In this document: positions 1-8,425 of the stretch, piece by piece
Layout of the letters: each line of letters opens with the position of its first letter
Position numbering within the stretch: position 1 is the first letter of the stretch
NCBI GenBank assembly: GCA_963746185.1
Contig: CAVVAE010000001.1
Location: 682,001 to 746,000 of the forward strand
Source: CAVVAE01 sp963746185
GTDB lineage: Bacteria > Actinomycetota > Actinomycetes > Propionibacteriales > Nocardioidaceae
Reading direction: 5' to 3'
Length of the DNA: 64,000 nt
Notes under the pieces: generated by a model
Databases searched by the model: none
What the model was told of the DNA's origin: nothing
The model's input: the letters and a program-made list of their open reading frames with translations, nothing else
Made by a program: the position numbers and the translations under genes

Positions 1-2
1 AG

Positions 3-413
3 GACCGGCTAGCCGGCTTCGTGGACACCTTTGTCGAGCGGGAACTCGAGGTGCGCAAGGACTTGATCGCGGAGGCAATGTTCACCATCACCAGTGGGTA
101 TGAAGCGATGCAGCGATTGCTGGAGGTGGAGCCCAAGATCGATGCCGTGTTCGCGGCCTCAGACCTCACCGCGCTCGGCGCGATGCGAGCGATCGAGGCC
201 AGCGGCCGGCGCATCTTCGATGACGTCGCGGTCGTGGGGTTCGACGACATCAGCGCTGCCGAGACCGCAAACCCGGCATTGACCACCATCCGCCAACCGA
301 TCGCCGAGATGGGTCAGACGATGGGTGAACTGCTCATCCGCCGACTCGCCGGCGAGAACCCGAAGCGGAGCACGATCCTGCCCGTGGAGCTGGTCCGCCG
401 GGAATCGGCGTAA
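3..413 (+). CDS. LacI-family transcriptional repressor, C-terminal part (5' end outside window)
   Basis: The reading frame is open from the window edge, so the DNA-binding domain is missing here and only the last ~137 residues are seen. They match the sugar-binding/dimerisation core of LacI/GalR repressors: a DAVFAASDLTALGAMRA stretch, then VAVVGFDDISAAE and the typical TTIRQPIAEMG segment, ending near an ELVRRESA tail. It lies just upstream of a sugar ABC transporter/beta-glucosidase operon that carries a perfect LacI-type palindrome in its promoter, so it is probably that operon's repressor, as CebR is for cebEFG-bglC in Streptomyces. The inducer is inferred to be a beta-glucoside, by context only. 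Confidence 0.93.
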   Translation, partial: DRLAGFVDTFVERELEVRKDLIAEAMFTITSGYEAMQRLLEVEPKIDAVFAASDLTALGAMRAIEASGRRIFDDVAVVGFDDISAAETANPALTTIRQPIAEMGQTMGELLIRRLAGENPKRSTILPVELVRRESA

Positions 414-507
414 CGACCAGTTTGGGCTGCTGTCCAGGACCCGATCTCATCGATTTCGATCACGATTCGTCTCCAGGACCTTGACAGTTCCGGTTTAAGG
501 GGCGATT

Positions 508-523
508 GTGAGAGCGCTCTCAC
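508..523. promoter_or_regulatory. LacI/CebR-type operator palindrome
   Basis: GTGAGAGCGCTCTCAC is a perfect 16-bp palindrome, 21 nt before the lipoprotein gene. The AGAGCGCTCT core is typical of LacI-family operators and resembles the CebR box (TGGGAGCGCTCCCA). A TTGACA -35-like hexamer at 481-486, about 20 bp upstream, would place the operator over the -10/start region, as expected for a repressor. Confidence 0.85.
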
Positions 524-544
524 GAACTCCTCAGAGGAGGACCC

Positions 545-1897
545 ATGCGCTTCCGTTCTCGAAATTCCGCCCGACTGGTCAGCTGCATCATGGCCGGATC
601 TGTCGGCATGTTAGGTCTGGCGGCGTGCTCGTCCGACGACGACTCAGGCGACTCAGCCAAGGACGCCACCTCCACCGGACCGTGCGGAACCACCGAGGAC
701 ACCACGTTGACCGTGGGGCTCTTCGGGACGTTCGGTTTCCAGGAGAACGGCCTCTATGACCAGTACAAAGAAGTCTGCCCGAACATCACGATCAAGGAAG
801 ACGTCGTCGAGCAGTCGGCTGACTACTGGACCCGTCTCAAGACCAGGCTCGCCTCGGGCAGCGGCTTGGCCGACGTACAAGCGATCGAGATCGGCTTCGT
901 CGCTGATGTGGTCCAGAATCACTCAGACGAATTCGTGAACTTCAATGAAGTCGACGGCATCGACGACCTCAAAGGGCAGTTCTACGACTGGAAGTGGGGG
1001 CAGGCCAGCTCCCTCGACGGCGAGACCACGGTCGGCCTTGGCACCGACATCGGCCCTGAAGCAATCTGCTACCGGTCCGACCTGATCGAGGAAGCAGGGT
1101 TCAGCTCGGATCCGGCCGACCTCGCGGAGGAATGGGGCACGTGGGAGGACTTCATCGCGTTCGGCAACGAGTACACGGACAAGACAGACCACCCGTTCGT
1201 GGACAGTGCCGCCAGCATCTTCTCGACCGCCGTCTACCAGGGCGAAGAGGCCTACGCTAACGCCGATGGAGAGGCGAACGTCGAGGACAGCGACGGTGTG
1301 CAGGCCGCCTGGGATTACGCGACGCAAGCAGCTGAAGATGGGATCACCGCAGGTCTCTCGCAGTTCACAGATCCCTGGAACAAGGCATTCTCCAGCGGCG
1401 AGTTCGCCGCGATCGCTTGCCCCACGTGGATGATGGGCTACATCCAAGGCCAGGCAGGTCCCGACTTCGCCGGCAAGTGGAGCGTGGCGCCGGTCCTCCC
1501 CGGTGGAGCGACGAACTGGGGCGGCTCCTGGCTCGGCGTGCCGACGGAAGCTGCGAACAAGCCTGCGGCGATCGCGCTCGTCAAGTGGCTCTCCGACAAG
1601 GAGCAGCAGGTGACGATGTGGGCATCCAAGGAACAGGGTGGGCACTTCCCGTCCAACCAGGACGCCGCTGAGGACCCGAGGGTGCAGGACGCCACGAGCG
1701 ACTACTTCAGCAACGCACCGGTGGGGCAGATCTTCGGTGACATCTCCGCGCAGATGCAGATCCCGCCGATCGGGCTGTATGACACGCAGATTCAGGCCGC
1801 CTTGACGACTCAGCTGACCAATGTCGAGACGAAAGGCACGTCACCGGACGACGCGTTCAACGATGCGCTCGATGCAATCCAGCAGGTAACTGGCTGA
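545..1897 (+). CDS. Sugar ABC transporter substrate-binding lipoprotein
   Basis: 450 residues with a lipoprotein signal peptide: basic N-terminus, hydrophobic stretch and lipobox LAAC with the lipidated Cys at residue 28, followed by an acidic Ser/Asp linker. The body is a type 1 extracellular solute-binding fold (SBP_bac_1), with the usual LTVGLFGTFG start and a late GGSWLGVPTEAANKPAA segment. It would capture an oligosaccharide outside the membrane for the two permeases that follow. AGAGGAGG precedes the ATG. No ATPase gene is present, so the importer probably shares an MsiK-like ATPase encoded elsewhere, as is usual in actinobacteria. The substrate is inferred as cellobiose or a similar beta-glucoside from the GH1 gene in the operon. 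Confidence 0.93.
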   Translation: MRFRSRNSARLVSCIMAGSVGMLGLAACSSDDDSGDSAKDATSTGPCGTTEDTTLTVGLFGTFGFQENGLYDQYKEVCPNITIKEDVVEQSADYWTRLKTRLASGSGLADVQAIEIGFVADVVQNHSDEFVNFNEVDGIDDLKGQFYDWKWGQASSLDGETTVGLGTDIGPEAICYRSDLIEEAGFSSDPADLAEEWGTWEDFIAFGNEYTDKTDHPFVDSAASIFSTAVYQGEEAYANADGEANVEDSDGVQAAWDYATQAAEDGITAGLSQFTDPWNKAFSSGEFAAIACPTWMMGYIQGQAGPDFAGKWSVAPVLPGGATNWGGSWLGVPTEAANKPAAIALVKWLSDKEQQVTMWASKEQGGHFPSNQDAAEDPRVQDATSDYFSNAPVGQIFGDISAQMQIPPIGLYDTQIQAALTTQLTNVETKGTSPDDAFNDALDAIQQVTG

Positions 1898-1936
1898 GCG
1901 CCGCGGGCTACCCCCGACAGTCCGCGCATCACAGCC

Positions 1937-1978
1937 ACGTCAGGTGTCGGAGATGCAAAAATCTCTGGCACCTGACGT
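1937..1978 (+). promoter_or_regulatory. Intercistronic stem-loop between binding protein and permease genes
   Basis: Arms ACGTCAGGTG (1937-1946) and CACCTGACGT (1969-1978) are perfectly complementary. The pairing continues inward with two G-U pairs to an ~18-bp stem and a GCAAAA loop at 1955-1960. No T-run follows, so it is more likely an mRNA-stabilising or partial-termination structure that raises binding-protein mRNA over permease mRNA, as in the mal operon, than a full terminator. Confidence 0.7.
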
Positions 1979-2000
1979 CTGCCGGAAGAGGTGATCCACG

Positions 2001-2945
2001 ATGGCCGCCAGCACTGTTGACCAGGCCGCGCCTACGTCACGACGGAAGCCGCTGAGGCGTCCTGGTTGGCGAACCGGATACGCCTACATCGCACCCTTCT
2101 TCATCGTCTTCTTCGCGTTCAGCCTCTACCCCTGGCTGGACACCGCCTGGGTCTCCCTCCACGACGTCCGATTGACGACGTACGACGAACAGACCTGGAT
2201 CGGGCTGGACAACTACCGCGACCTGATGACGAACAAGTTCTTTTGGAACGCGTTCAGGAACACCGTCACGATCGGCATCATCTCGACCGTGCCCCAACTG
2301 TGCATGGCGCTGGGCATCGCGCACCTGTTGAACTACCGGATGCGTGGCCGCACTCTCTTCCGCGTCGCGATCCTGATGCCGTATGCCACCAGCCTGGCTG
2401 CAGCGACCGTGATCTTCCTCGAGCTCTTCGACCCCAGCCTGGGCATCGTCAACTGGGCCTTGCAAAACGTGTTCCACTTGCCAGCGGTGGACTGGCAGAA
2501 CTCGAAGTGGCCGAGCCAGATCGCGGTATCGGCCATCGTCACGTGGCGTTGGACCGGCTACAACGCGCTGATCTACCTGGCCGGCATGCAGTCGATCGAC
2601 TACTCGCTGTACGAAGCAGCGGCCATCGACGGGGCCTCACGGTGGCGTCAGTTCCTCTACGTCACGCTGCCCGGCCTCAGACCCACCATCGTCTTCACCA
2701 TCGTGGTGTCGACGATCGGTGCGACCCAGCTCTTCGGCGAACCGCTGCTCTATGACCCGACAGGCCAGCCCAACGGCGGCGGTTCGAACCAGTACCAGAC
2801 GTTGGGTCTGCTGATGTACCAGCAGGGCTGGACGAACGACCGGCTCGGCCTGGCTTCGGCAACCGCCTGGACGATGTTCGTGATCATCGTCATCGCGGTG
2901 CTCATCAACCTCTCGCTCGCTCGCAGAAGGGCGGCCAGGGCATGA
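2001..2945 (+). CDS. Sugar ABC transporter permease (MalF/UgpA type)
   Basis: 314 residues with six predicted membrane segments, the first at about residues 28-50 (IAPFFIVFFAFSLYPWL). The conserved cytoplasmic EAA loop, EAAAIDGASRWRQFLYVTLP, is at about residues 203-222 and is the docking site for the ATPase subunit. It forms the membrane channel with the next gene's product. The start is supported by a GGAAGAGG ribosome site eight bases upstream. It follows the binding protein gene after a hairpin-containing gap and overlaps the next gene by 4 nt (ATGA), so the two are translationally coupled. Confidence 0.93.
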   Translation: MAASTVDQAAPTSRRKPLRRPGWRTGYAYIAPFFIVFFAFSLYPWLDTAWVSLHDVRLTTYDEQTWIGLDNYRDLMTNKFFWNAFRNTVTIGIISTVPQLCMALGIAHLLNYRMRGRTLFRVAILMPYATSLAAATVIFLELFDPSLGIVNWALQNVFHLPAVDWQNSKWPSQIAVSAIVTWRWTGYNALIYLAGMQSIDYSLYEAAAIDGASRWRQFLYVTLPGLRPTIVFTIVVSTIGATQLFGEPLLYDPTGQPNGGGSNQYQTLGLLMYQQGWTNDRLGLASATAWTMFVIIVIAVLINLSLARRRAARA

Positions 2946-3790
2946 TCGGCCGGCGGAGCTCGCGAGTCCGGAGCCCGATGCAGGCTGGTTGGGGCGTCTA
3001 TCTGAGCGTCTTTGTGATCACGATCGTGTCGGCCTTCCCGCTGTACTACACGATCGTGATGGCCTCTCACACCAATGCTGAAATGGCGAGTGACTCTCCC
3101 CCGCTGCTGCCGACCTCGAGCATCTTTGACAACCTCGAGAAGGCCCTCGAGCTGGCGCCCCTGAATCACGGCTTGTGGAACTCACTCGTCGTCTCCGGTG
3201 CCGTCACGCTCGGCACGGTCGCGTTCTGCACGCTCGCCGGGTTCGCCTTCGCGAAACTGCACTTTCGGGGACGCAACCTGCTGCTCGCCTTGTGCATCGG
3301 CACGATGATGGTGCCAATGCAGATGGGCGTCATCCCCCTCTACATGATGATGGCTGACCTGGGTCTGACCGGTCATCTTCCGGCCGTGATCCTGCCGACG
3401 CTGGTCACCGCATTCGGTGTGTTCTTCATGCGCCAGTACATCCAGCAGGCCGTCCCCGATGAGCTCCTCGATGCAGGGTACGTCGACGGCGCCAACACCC
3501 TGCAGACGTTTCTCCACGTCGTCGTACCCGCCACCCGACCCGCGATGGCCGTGCTCGCCATGTTGACGTTCCTCACCACGTGGAACGACTTCTTCTGGCC
3601 CATCCTCGCGCTCAACTCTCAGAACCCGACAGTCCAGGTTGCGTTCCAAAGCCTGGCCACGGGATACGCCCCGCAGCAATCCATCATCATGGCCGGCACG
3701 CTTTACGGCACTCTTCCGGTCCTCATTGCCTTCGCATTTCTGGGCAAGCACATCGTCGGCGGAATTATGCAAGGAGCGGTCAAGGGATGA
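2942..3790 (+). CDS. Sugar ABC transporter permease (MalG/UgpE type)
   Basis: 282 residues, six predicted membrane helices, with the EAA-like loop DELLDAGYVDGANTLQTFLH near residues 172-192. This is the second half of the importer channel. It starts inside the stop of the first permease (ATGA) and ends inside the start of the beta-glucosidase gene (ATGA), so all three are likely made from one transcript. Length and helix layout are normal for the family. Confidence 0.93.
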   Translation: MIGRRSSRVRSPMQAGWGVYLSVFVITIVSAFPLYYTIVMASHTNAEMASDSPPLLPTSSIFDNLEKALELAPLNHGLWNSLVVSGAVTLGTVAFCTLAGFAFAKLHFRGRNLLLALCIGTMMVPMQMGVIPLYMMMADLGLTGHLPAVILPTLVTAFGVFFMRQYIQQAVPDELLDAGYVDGANTLQTFLHVVVPATRPAMAVLAMLTFLTTWNDFFWPILALNSQNPTVQVAFQSLATGYAPQQSIIMAGTLYGTLPVLIAFAFLGKHIVGGIMQGAVKG

Positions 3791-5217
3791 CTAGAGAACT
3801 GAAGTTTCCAGCTGGATTCGTGTGGGGCTCCGCCACAGCGGCGTACCAGATCGAAGGCGCGGCGGCCGAAGACGGGCGCGGACCCAGCATCTGGGACACG
3901 TTTTCGCAGACTCCGGGCAACGTTGTGCACGGCGACACCGGCGATGTTGCCTGCGACCACTACCACCGGATGGCAGAGGACCTCGACTTGATGTCGAAGA
4001 TCCAGCTTCCGTCGTACCGCTTCTCGGTCTCGTGGCCGCGAGTGCTTCCTGAGGCAGCCGAGAAGGTGAACCAAGTCGGTCTCGACTTCTATCAGCGCCT
4101 CGTGGACGGGTTGCTCGAACGCGACATCACCCCTCTTCTCACGCTGTACCACTGGGACCTGCCGCAGCCGCTCCAGGACGCCGGCGGGTGGCTGAACCGC
4201 GAGACGGTCGATCGTTTCGTGGACTTCGCCGATGTGATCGGACGCGCGCTGGGCGACCGGGTCTCCGCGATCACCACCTTGAACGAACCGTTCTGTTCCG
4301 CGTTCTTGGGCTACGGATCCGGAGTGCACGCTCCAGGGATCTCCGACAACGCCTCCGCACTTGCCGCGGCACACCACCTGAACCTGGCACACGGTCGTGC
4401 CGTGACGGCCCTCCGTGCGGTCGTCCCGTCGGACCGCACGCTGTCGATCACCCTGAACCTCGCCCAGGTCGAGCCCGCCTCTGACTCCGAGGAAGACAGG
4501 GTCGCGAGCCGCCATGTGGACGCCATCGCCAACGGCATCTTCCTCGAGCCGATCCTGCGGGGCAGGTATCCCGAGCAGCTGATGGAGGACACCCGGCACA
4601 TCAGCGACTGGTCTTTTGTGCACGCCGGTGACCTGTCCGAGATTGCAGCACCCATCGACGTCCTCGGGGTCAACTACTACTCGTCGAGCAAGATAGCGGC
4701 TGGTTCAGCTCCTCCGGCCGAGCAGACAGGGAAGCGTTCCGGGAACCATCTAGCTCACGTTGGCGGTGCTCCGTCACCTTGGCCGGGCACCGACCTGGCC
4801 TACTCCGTCCCCCAGCCGGGCCCCTACACCGACATGGGCTGGCCGATCGATCCGGTGGGCCTGACCAAGTTGCTCGTCGGCGTACATCGCGAGTACCCGG
4901 AAATGCCGCTCGTGATCACGGAGAACGGCTGTGCCTACCCCGACACGATCGGCGCCGATGGTCAGGTCCACGATCCCGACCGGATCACCTACCTGCGGCA
5001 GCACCTCGCCGCCGTACGAGCGGCGATCGACGCCGGGGTCGACGTACGCGGCTACTACCTCTGGTCGTTGATGGACAACTTCGAGTGGGCCGAGGGCTAT
5101 TCCAAGCGTTTCGGGATGGTCTACGTCGACTACCAAACCCTCGAGCGGATCCCCAAGGACTCCGCATCGTGGTTCCGCGATGTGATCGAGAACAACGCTG
5201 TCGACGTCATCGACTGA
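3787..5217 (+). CDS. GH1 family beta-glucosidase
   Basis: 476 residues, full length for glycoside hydrolase family 1. The start MTRELKFPAGFVWGSATAAYQIEGA is the classic GH1 N-terminus. The general acid/base is Glu167 in TLNEP and the nucleophile is Glu379 in ITENG; the aglycone-site segment NFEWAEGYSKRFG follows. There is no signal peptide, so it acts in the cytoplasm on imported disaccharide, releasing glucose. Its start overlaps the permease stop by 4 nt. Longer upstream starts in this frame run inside the permease gene and lack support. Confidence 0.95.
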   Translation: MTRELKFPAGFVWGSATAAYQIEGAAAEDGRGPSIWDTFSQTPGNVVHGDTGDVACDHYHRMAEDLDLMSKIQLPSYRFSVSWPRVLPEAAEKVNQVGLDFYQRLVDGLLERDITPLLTLYHWDLPQPLQDAGGWLNRETVDRFVDFADVIGRALGDRVSAITTLNEPFCSAFLGYGSGVHAPGISDNASALAAAHHLNLAHGRAVTALRAVVPSDRTLSITLNLAQVEPASDSEEDRVASRHVDAIANGIFLEPILRGRYPEQLMEDTRHISDWSFVHAGDLSEIAAPIDVLGVNYYSSSKIAAGSAPPAEQTGKRSGNHLAHVGGAPSPWPGTDLAYSVPQPGPYTDMGWPIDPVGLTKLLVGVHREYPEMPLVITENGCAYPDTIGADGQVHDPDRITYLRQHLAAVRAAIDAGVDVRGYYLWSLMDNFEWAEGYSKRFGMVYVDYQTLERIPKDSASWFRDVIENNAVDVID

Positions 5218-5290
5218 ACGTCGGCCCAAGACTGCCCTGTAAACTTTCTGGAGGCTTTTGCGTCACCTGCGCACTTAAGGGGGGTTCACC

Positions 5291-6832
5291 ATGTCCATGC
5301 CTGAAGCACCGGACTATCCGGACAACATCGACGCCGCTGTTCTCAAGATTGCCGGTGTAGTCGTCCTCGGTGCCGTCATGTCGATTCTCGACATCACCGT
5401 CGTCAACGTCGCACTGCCGACGTTTCAGACTGCGTTCACGAGCGTTGACGACCCGATCGCCTACTCGACCGTCGCTTGGACGGTCACGGCCTACACCTTG
5501 GCGTTGGCGACGGTCATCCCGCTGACTGGGTGGGCCGCTGATCGCTTCGGCACCAAGCGGCTCTACCTGGTCGCTGTCGGACTCTTCACCGCCGGCTCGG
5601 TGCTCTGCGCATCGGCCAACTCGATCAACATGCTCATCACTTTCCGCGTCCTCCAGGGACTGGGTGGCGGCATGCTGATGCCGTTGGGCATGACGATCAT
5701 GACGAGGGCGGCGGGGCCGCAACGGATGGGTCGGTTGATGGCCATCCTCGGCGTGCCGATGCTCCTGGGGCCTATCCTCGGCCCGATCATCGGCGGCTGG
5801 CTGATCGACAACGCCAGCTGGCACTGGATCTTCCTCATCAACCTGCCGATCGGCGTGGCCTCGCTGGTCTACGCGTGGACGGTGCTGCCCAGGGACAAGC
5901 CGGAACCGTCGGAGTCGTTCGACCTCATCGGCGTGCTGTTGATGTCTCCCGGTCTGGCGCTGTTCCTGTTCGGGGTTTCCTCGATCCCAGCGAAGGGTAC
6001 GCTCGCCGACCCACGGGTCTGGGTGTCCATGCTGGTCGGCGGCGTGCTGATGGTCGCGTTCGTCATCTACAGCTTCATCCCGAAGCACCCGTTGCTCGAC
6101 CTCAGGTTGTTCAAGAACCGCAACCTCACGGTCTCCACCATCACGATGTTCCTGTTTGCGGTGGCCTTCTTCGGTGGGCTGCTGCTCGTTCCGACGTACT
6201 TCCAGCAAGTCCGTGGAGAGTCGACGCTGATGGCAGGCCTGCTGGTCGCGCCCCAAGGCATCGGCGCGATGGTCACGATGCCGATTGCCGGAGCGCTGAG
6301 CGACAAGATTCCCGTCGGCCGGATCGTGCCGGTGGGCATCATCTTGATCATCGTGGGCATGTTCGGTTTCACCCAGATCGGCTCCGAGACCGCCTACCTA
6401 CCGCTGATCATCATGCTGTTCGTGATGGGCCTCGGTATGGGAGCGACCATGATGCCGCTGATGACCTCGGCGCTGAAGACTCTCAAGAACCAAGAGGTCG
6501 CTCGAGGTTCGACGCTGCTCAACATCAATCAGCAGATTGCCAGCTCGGTCGGTATCGCGGTGATGTCGGTCATCTTGACCAGCCAGCTCAAAGGCTCGGA
6601 TCTGGCCCTGCCTGCGATCGCGGGGCAGGGTGACCCCGCCATCGCCGACCAGCTCGGTCCAGCCGCGATGGCTCAAGGTCTCGTCGAGGCCGCGCAGGCG
6701 TTTGCCGACACGTATTGGGTCGCCTGGGTGCTGTGTGTCCTCACCCTCGTGCCTGCCTACTTCCTCCCGCGCAAGAAGGAAGAGGCTCACTTGCTGGATG
6801 ACGAAGGCGTCGCGCCAGTCGTCGTCCACTGA
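5291..6832 (+). CDS. MFS drug exporter, DHA2 (EmrB/QacA) family
   Basis: 513 residues with about 14 hydrophobic segments. It carries the DHA2 hallmarks LDITVVNVALPTFQ in helix 1, WAADRFGTKRLYLVAVGLF (motif A) and RVLQGLGGGMLMPLGM near residues 120-136. It is a proton-driven exporter of hydrophobic or cationic compounds in the inner membrane; the substrate cannot be predicted. AAGGGGGG lies 7 nt before the ATG. A 73-bp gap separates it from the glucosidase gene and no convincing terminator is visible, so read-through from the sugar operon is possible. Confidence 0.92.
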   Translation: MSMPEAPDYPDNIDAAVLKIAGVVVLGAVMSILDITVVNVALPTFQTAFTSVDDPIAYSTVAWTVTAYTLALATVIPLTGWAADRFGTKRLYLVAVGLFTAGSVLCASANSINMLITFRVLQGLGGGMLMPLGMTIMTRAAGPQRMGRLMAILGVPMLLGPILGPIIGGWLIDNASWHWIFLINLPIGVASLVYAWTVLPRDKPEPSESFDLIGVLLMSPGLALFLFGVSSIPAKGTLADPRVWVSMLVGGVLMVAFVIYSFIPKHPLLDLRLFKNRNLTVSTITMFLFAVAFFGGLLLVPTYFQQVRGESTLMAGLLVAPQGIGAMVTMPIAGALSDKIPVGRIVPVGIILIIVGMFGFTQIGSETAYLPLIIMLFVMGLGMGATMMPLMTSALKTLKNQEVARGSTLLNINQQIASSVGIAVMSVILTSQLKGSDLALPAIAGQGDPAIADQLGPAAMAQGLVEAAQAFADTYWVAWVLCVLTLVPAYFLPRKKEEAHLLDDEGVAPVVVH

Positions 6833-6856
6833 GCGTACCGAAGGGCATCTCGAGGA

Positions 6857-7387
6857 TCAGCCGCTGGCGCCGTACTCCGCCCGGAGCAACGACCACACCT
6901 CGACATCGTGGTTGCGACCCTGGTGGTACCAGGCTCCGCGCGCTACGCCTTCACAGGTGAAGCCAGCCTTCTCGGCCACCCGCCTCGAGGCCTGGTTGTC
7001 GGGGTGGATGACCAGCCGAAGGCGATTGACCTTCTTGCCGGCGAAGAGAAATCCGCTGAGCAGGGTGACAGCCTCGGTCGCGATTCCCCGACTGGCGCTC
7101 TCGCGTGAGTAGAGGATGTACGAGAGCTCCATCTCGTCGAGGTAGTTGACGGTTTCGAAGAACTCGATATGCCCGAGCATGCTGTCGCTGTCGTCGGCGA
7201 TGATGAGCGTGCCTTCGCTCCCCTCCCAGAAGCCGGACTTCTGATACCGCTCGCGGAAGACGGGCAAGGAGACAACGCCGACAGGAAAGAAGTCGCCGCG
7301 GTTCGAGATGTCCTGGTGGAAGTCGTGCATTCGGTCCACCTCGCCTTCGCGCACCAGCCTCAGACGGATCTGTTGACCCTGAAGCAT
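6857..7387 (-). CDS. GNAT N-acetyltransferase (RimJ/RimL type)
   Basis: 176 residues. The fold markers are the N-terminal IRLRLVREGEVDRMHDFHQD, a central beta strand with LGHIEFFETVNYLDEMELSYIL, the acetyl-CoA loop region SRGIATEAVTLL, and a C-terminal RVAEKAGFTCEGVARGAWYHQGR typical of RimJ/RimL relatives that acetylate protein N-termini, amino acids or small amines. It converges with the MFS gene, with 24 bp between the stops. The actual substrate is unknown. Confidence 0.9.
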   Translation of the reverse strand: MLQGQQIRLRLVREGEVDRMHDFHQDISNRGDFFPVGVVSLPVFRERYQKSGFWEGSEGTLIIADDSDSMLGHIEFFETVNYLDEMELSYILYSRESASRGIATEAVTLLSGFLFAGKKVNRLRLVIHPDNQASRRVAEKAGFTCEGVARGAWYHQGRNHDVEVWSLLRAEYGASG

Positions 7388-7510
7388 GTCAGTCCCTTTC
7401 TGTCGGGGCGGCCGTGGGCAACGGGACCATCGTGCTCGCTCCCCCGCTGGCCGTCCAGACGTTCGACGCTGGCCGCGGTGACACCTGAGCTGGGCGGAGG
7501 AACGTTGATC

Positions 7511-7527
7511 TCACCCGTCGCGGGTGA
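7511..7527. promoter_or_regulatory. TCACCC-N5-GGGTGA operator (perfect), site 1
   Basis: TCACCCGTCGCGGGTGA is a perfect 6+5+6 palindrome, 61 bp before the DUF7144-like gene at 7589. It is the first of the repeated operator family in this window. Confidence 0.85.
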
Positions 7528-7588
7528 GCCGCCAGGACTCCTAGGCGGCGAGTCTGGGCACTCCATACCCACGCATAGGAGGCTGAGC

Positions 7589-7999
7589 ATGAGCTCTGCA
7601 GGGTCAGGCCGTCCCCAGGCGACCGGTTGGGTCGGCTGGATCGCGTTCGGCGCGGTACTGATGATGATGGCCGGGTTCTTCAACATCATCGACGGTCTTG
7701 CGGCCATCTTCTCCGACGAGGTGTTCGTGTCAGGCGACGCCGGTATGGTCGTCCTTGACCTGACCGCTTGGGGCTGGTGGCATACGATTCTCGGCGTCTT
7801 GCTGATCTCTGCCGGTTTTGCCTTGTTCCGACAGGCTTTCTGGGCACGCCTGGTAGCGATCATTGTCGTGGTCGTGAACGCCGGGACTCAGGCCCTCTTC
7901 TTGCCGGCCTACCCGGTCTGGTCCTTTCTCATCATCCTGGTCGACCTGTTCATCCTGTGGGCCTTGATCGTCCACGGTGAGGAGCAAGTCGTTCGTTAG
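7589..7999 (+). CDS. Four-helix membrane protein, DUF7144-like
   Basis: 136 residues starting MSSAGSGRPQATGW, with ATAGGAGG about 7 bp upstream. It has four predicted membrane helices (about 14-38, 58-80, 83-103, 108-130) and the WGWWHTILGVLLISAGFALF and ARLVAIIVVVVNA motifs that I associate with the DUF7144 family. The function is unknown. A clear paralogue lies at 17467-17892 on the other strand, and each copy sits next to one copy of the duplicated small gene (8162 and 18151). Likely controlled by site 1. Any longer reading would run through the operator and has no ribosome site. Confidence 0.85.
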   Translation: MSSAGSGRPQATGWVGWIAFGAVLMMMAGFFNIIDGLAAIFSDEVFVSGDAGMVVLDLTAWGWWHTILGVLLISAGFALFRQAFWARLVAIIVVVVNAGTQALFLPAYPVWSFLIILVDLFILWALIVHGEEQVVR

Positions 8000-8011
8000 G
8001 CGTGTGGCCCC

Positions 8012-8024
8012 GGGGGGGGGGGGG
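8012..8024. repeat. Run of 13 G
   Basis: Thirteen consecutive G follow the stop of the preceding gene. A homopolymer this long is unusual and prone to slippage and sequencing error. It lies 14 bp before the first of two tandem operators. Confidence 0.9.
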
Positions 8025-8038
8025 CCGACGTCGTCGCC

Positions 8039-8055
8039 TCCCCCGGTCCGGGTGA
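8039..8055. promoter_or_regulatory. TCACCC-N5-GGGTGA operator (one mismatch), site 2
   Basis: TCCCCCGGTCCGGGTGA differs from consensus at position 3. It pairs with a second copy exactly 50 bp downstream. The same variant is repeated at 17970. Confidence 0.7.
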
Positions 8056-8088
8056 GGAAGCTCACCGCCAGGGCTGGCAGCTCGACGG

Positions 8089-8105
8089 TCCCCCGAGTCG
8101 GGTGA
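8089..8105. promoter_or_regulatory. TCACCC-N5-GGGTGA operator (one mismatch), site 3
   Basis: TCCCCCGAGTCGGGTGA lies 56 bp before the GTG at 8162. A -10-like TAGGTT sits at 8133-8138, 27 bp past the operator. The identical variant and the same 27-bp gap recur at 18077. Confidence 0.75.
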
Positions 8106-8161
8106 CGTCGCGAGACCGCCAGGTCGACACACTAGGTTCCTGCCGTCGAAAGGGGTGACCG

Positions 8162-8425
8162 GTGGATCACTACGTGATCTGGGTCGATGGGCCGCTGCCC
8201 GATGATGCGCTGGAAGGCTTCGAAAGCCTCTCGGTCACCACCCAAGCGGTGCAAACCGTGCTGCAAGGCCATCTGCCCGACCAGGCGGCCCTGGCCGGCA
8301 TCTTGGATCACCTCGATGAGCTCGGCATCGTCATCGCCGAGGTGGTCAAGGTGCCCACCACAGACACCGAGCAACGCAACAACGGCGAGGCCAACCCGCC
8401 CGAACGACGCAGCCAATTCGGATGA
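8162..8425 (+). CDS. Small acidic protein, paralogue copy A (unknown function)
   Basis: 87 residues from a GTG with GAAAGGGG about 5 bp before it. The sequence begins DHYVIWVDGPLPDDALEGFESL and is soluble, mixed alpha/beta in appearance, with no signal peptide or known motif. A near-identical copy is at 18151 (gene and promoter alike) and a diverged one at 22631, all three under the palindromic operator. The product overlaps the channel gene by 4 nt (ATGA), so it may be co-made with the channel. I do not recognise the family. The shared pattern of a short N-terminal strand, a QAVQTVLQG helix and a DQAALAGILDHLDELG helix suggests a small regulatory or binding protein. Confidence 0.85.
   Translation: MDHYVIWVDGPLPDDALEGFESLSVTTQAVQTVLQGHLPDQAALAGILDHLDELGIVIAEVVKVPTTDTEQRNNGEANPPERRSQFG

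Noticed and set aside
8149..8160. Isolated GGGTGA (AAGGGGTGACC) before the small gene
   Set aside because: It is the ribosome binding region; no matching left half-site. The duplicated copy at 18140 has GGGTCACC instead, so it is not conserved.
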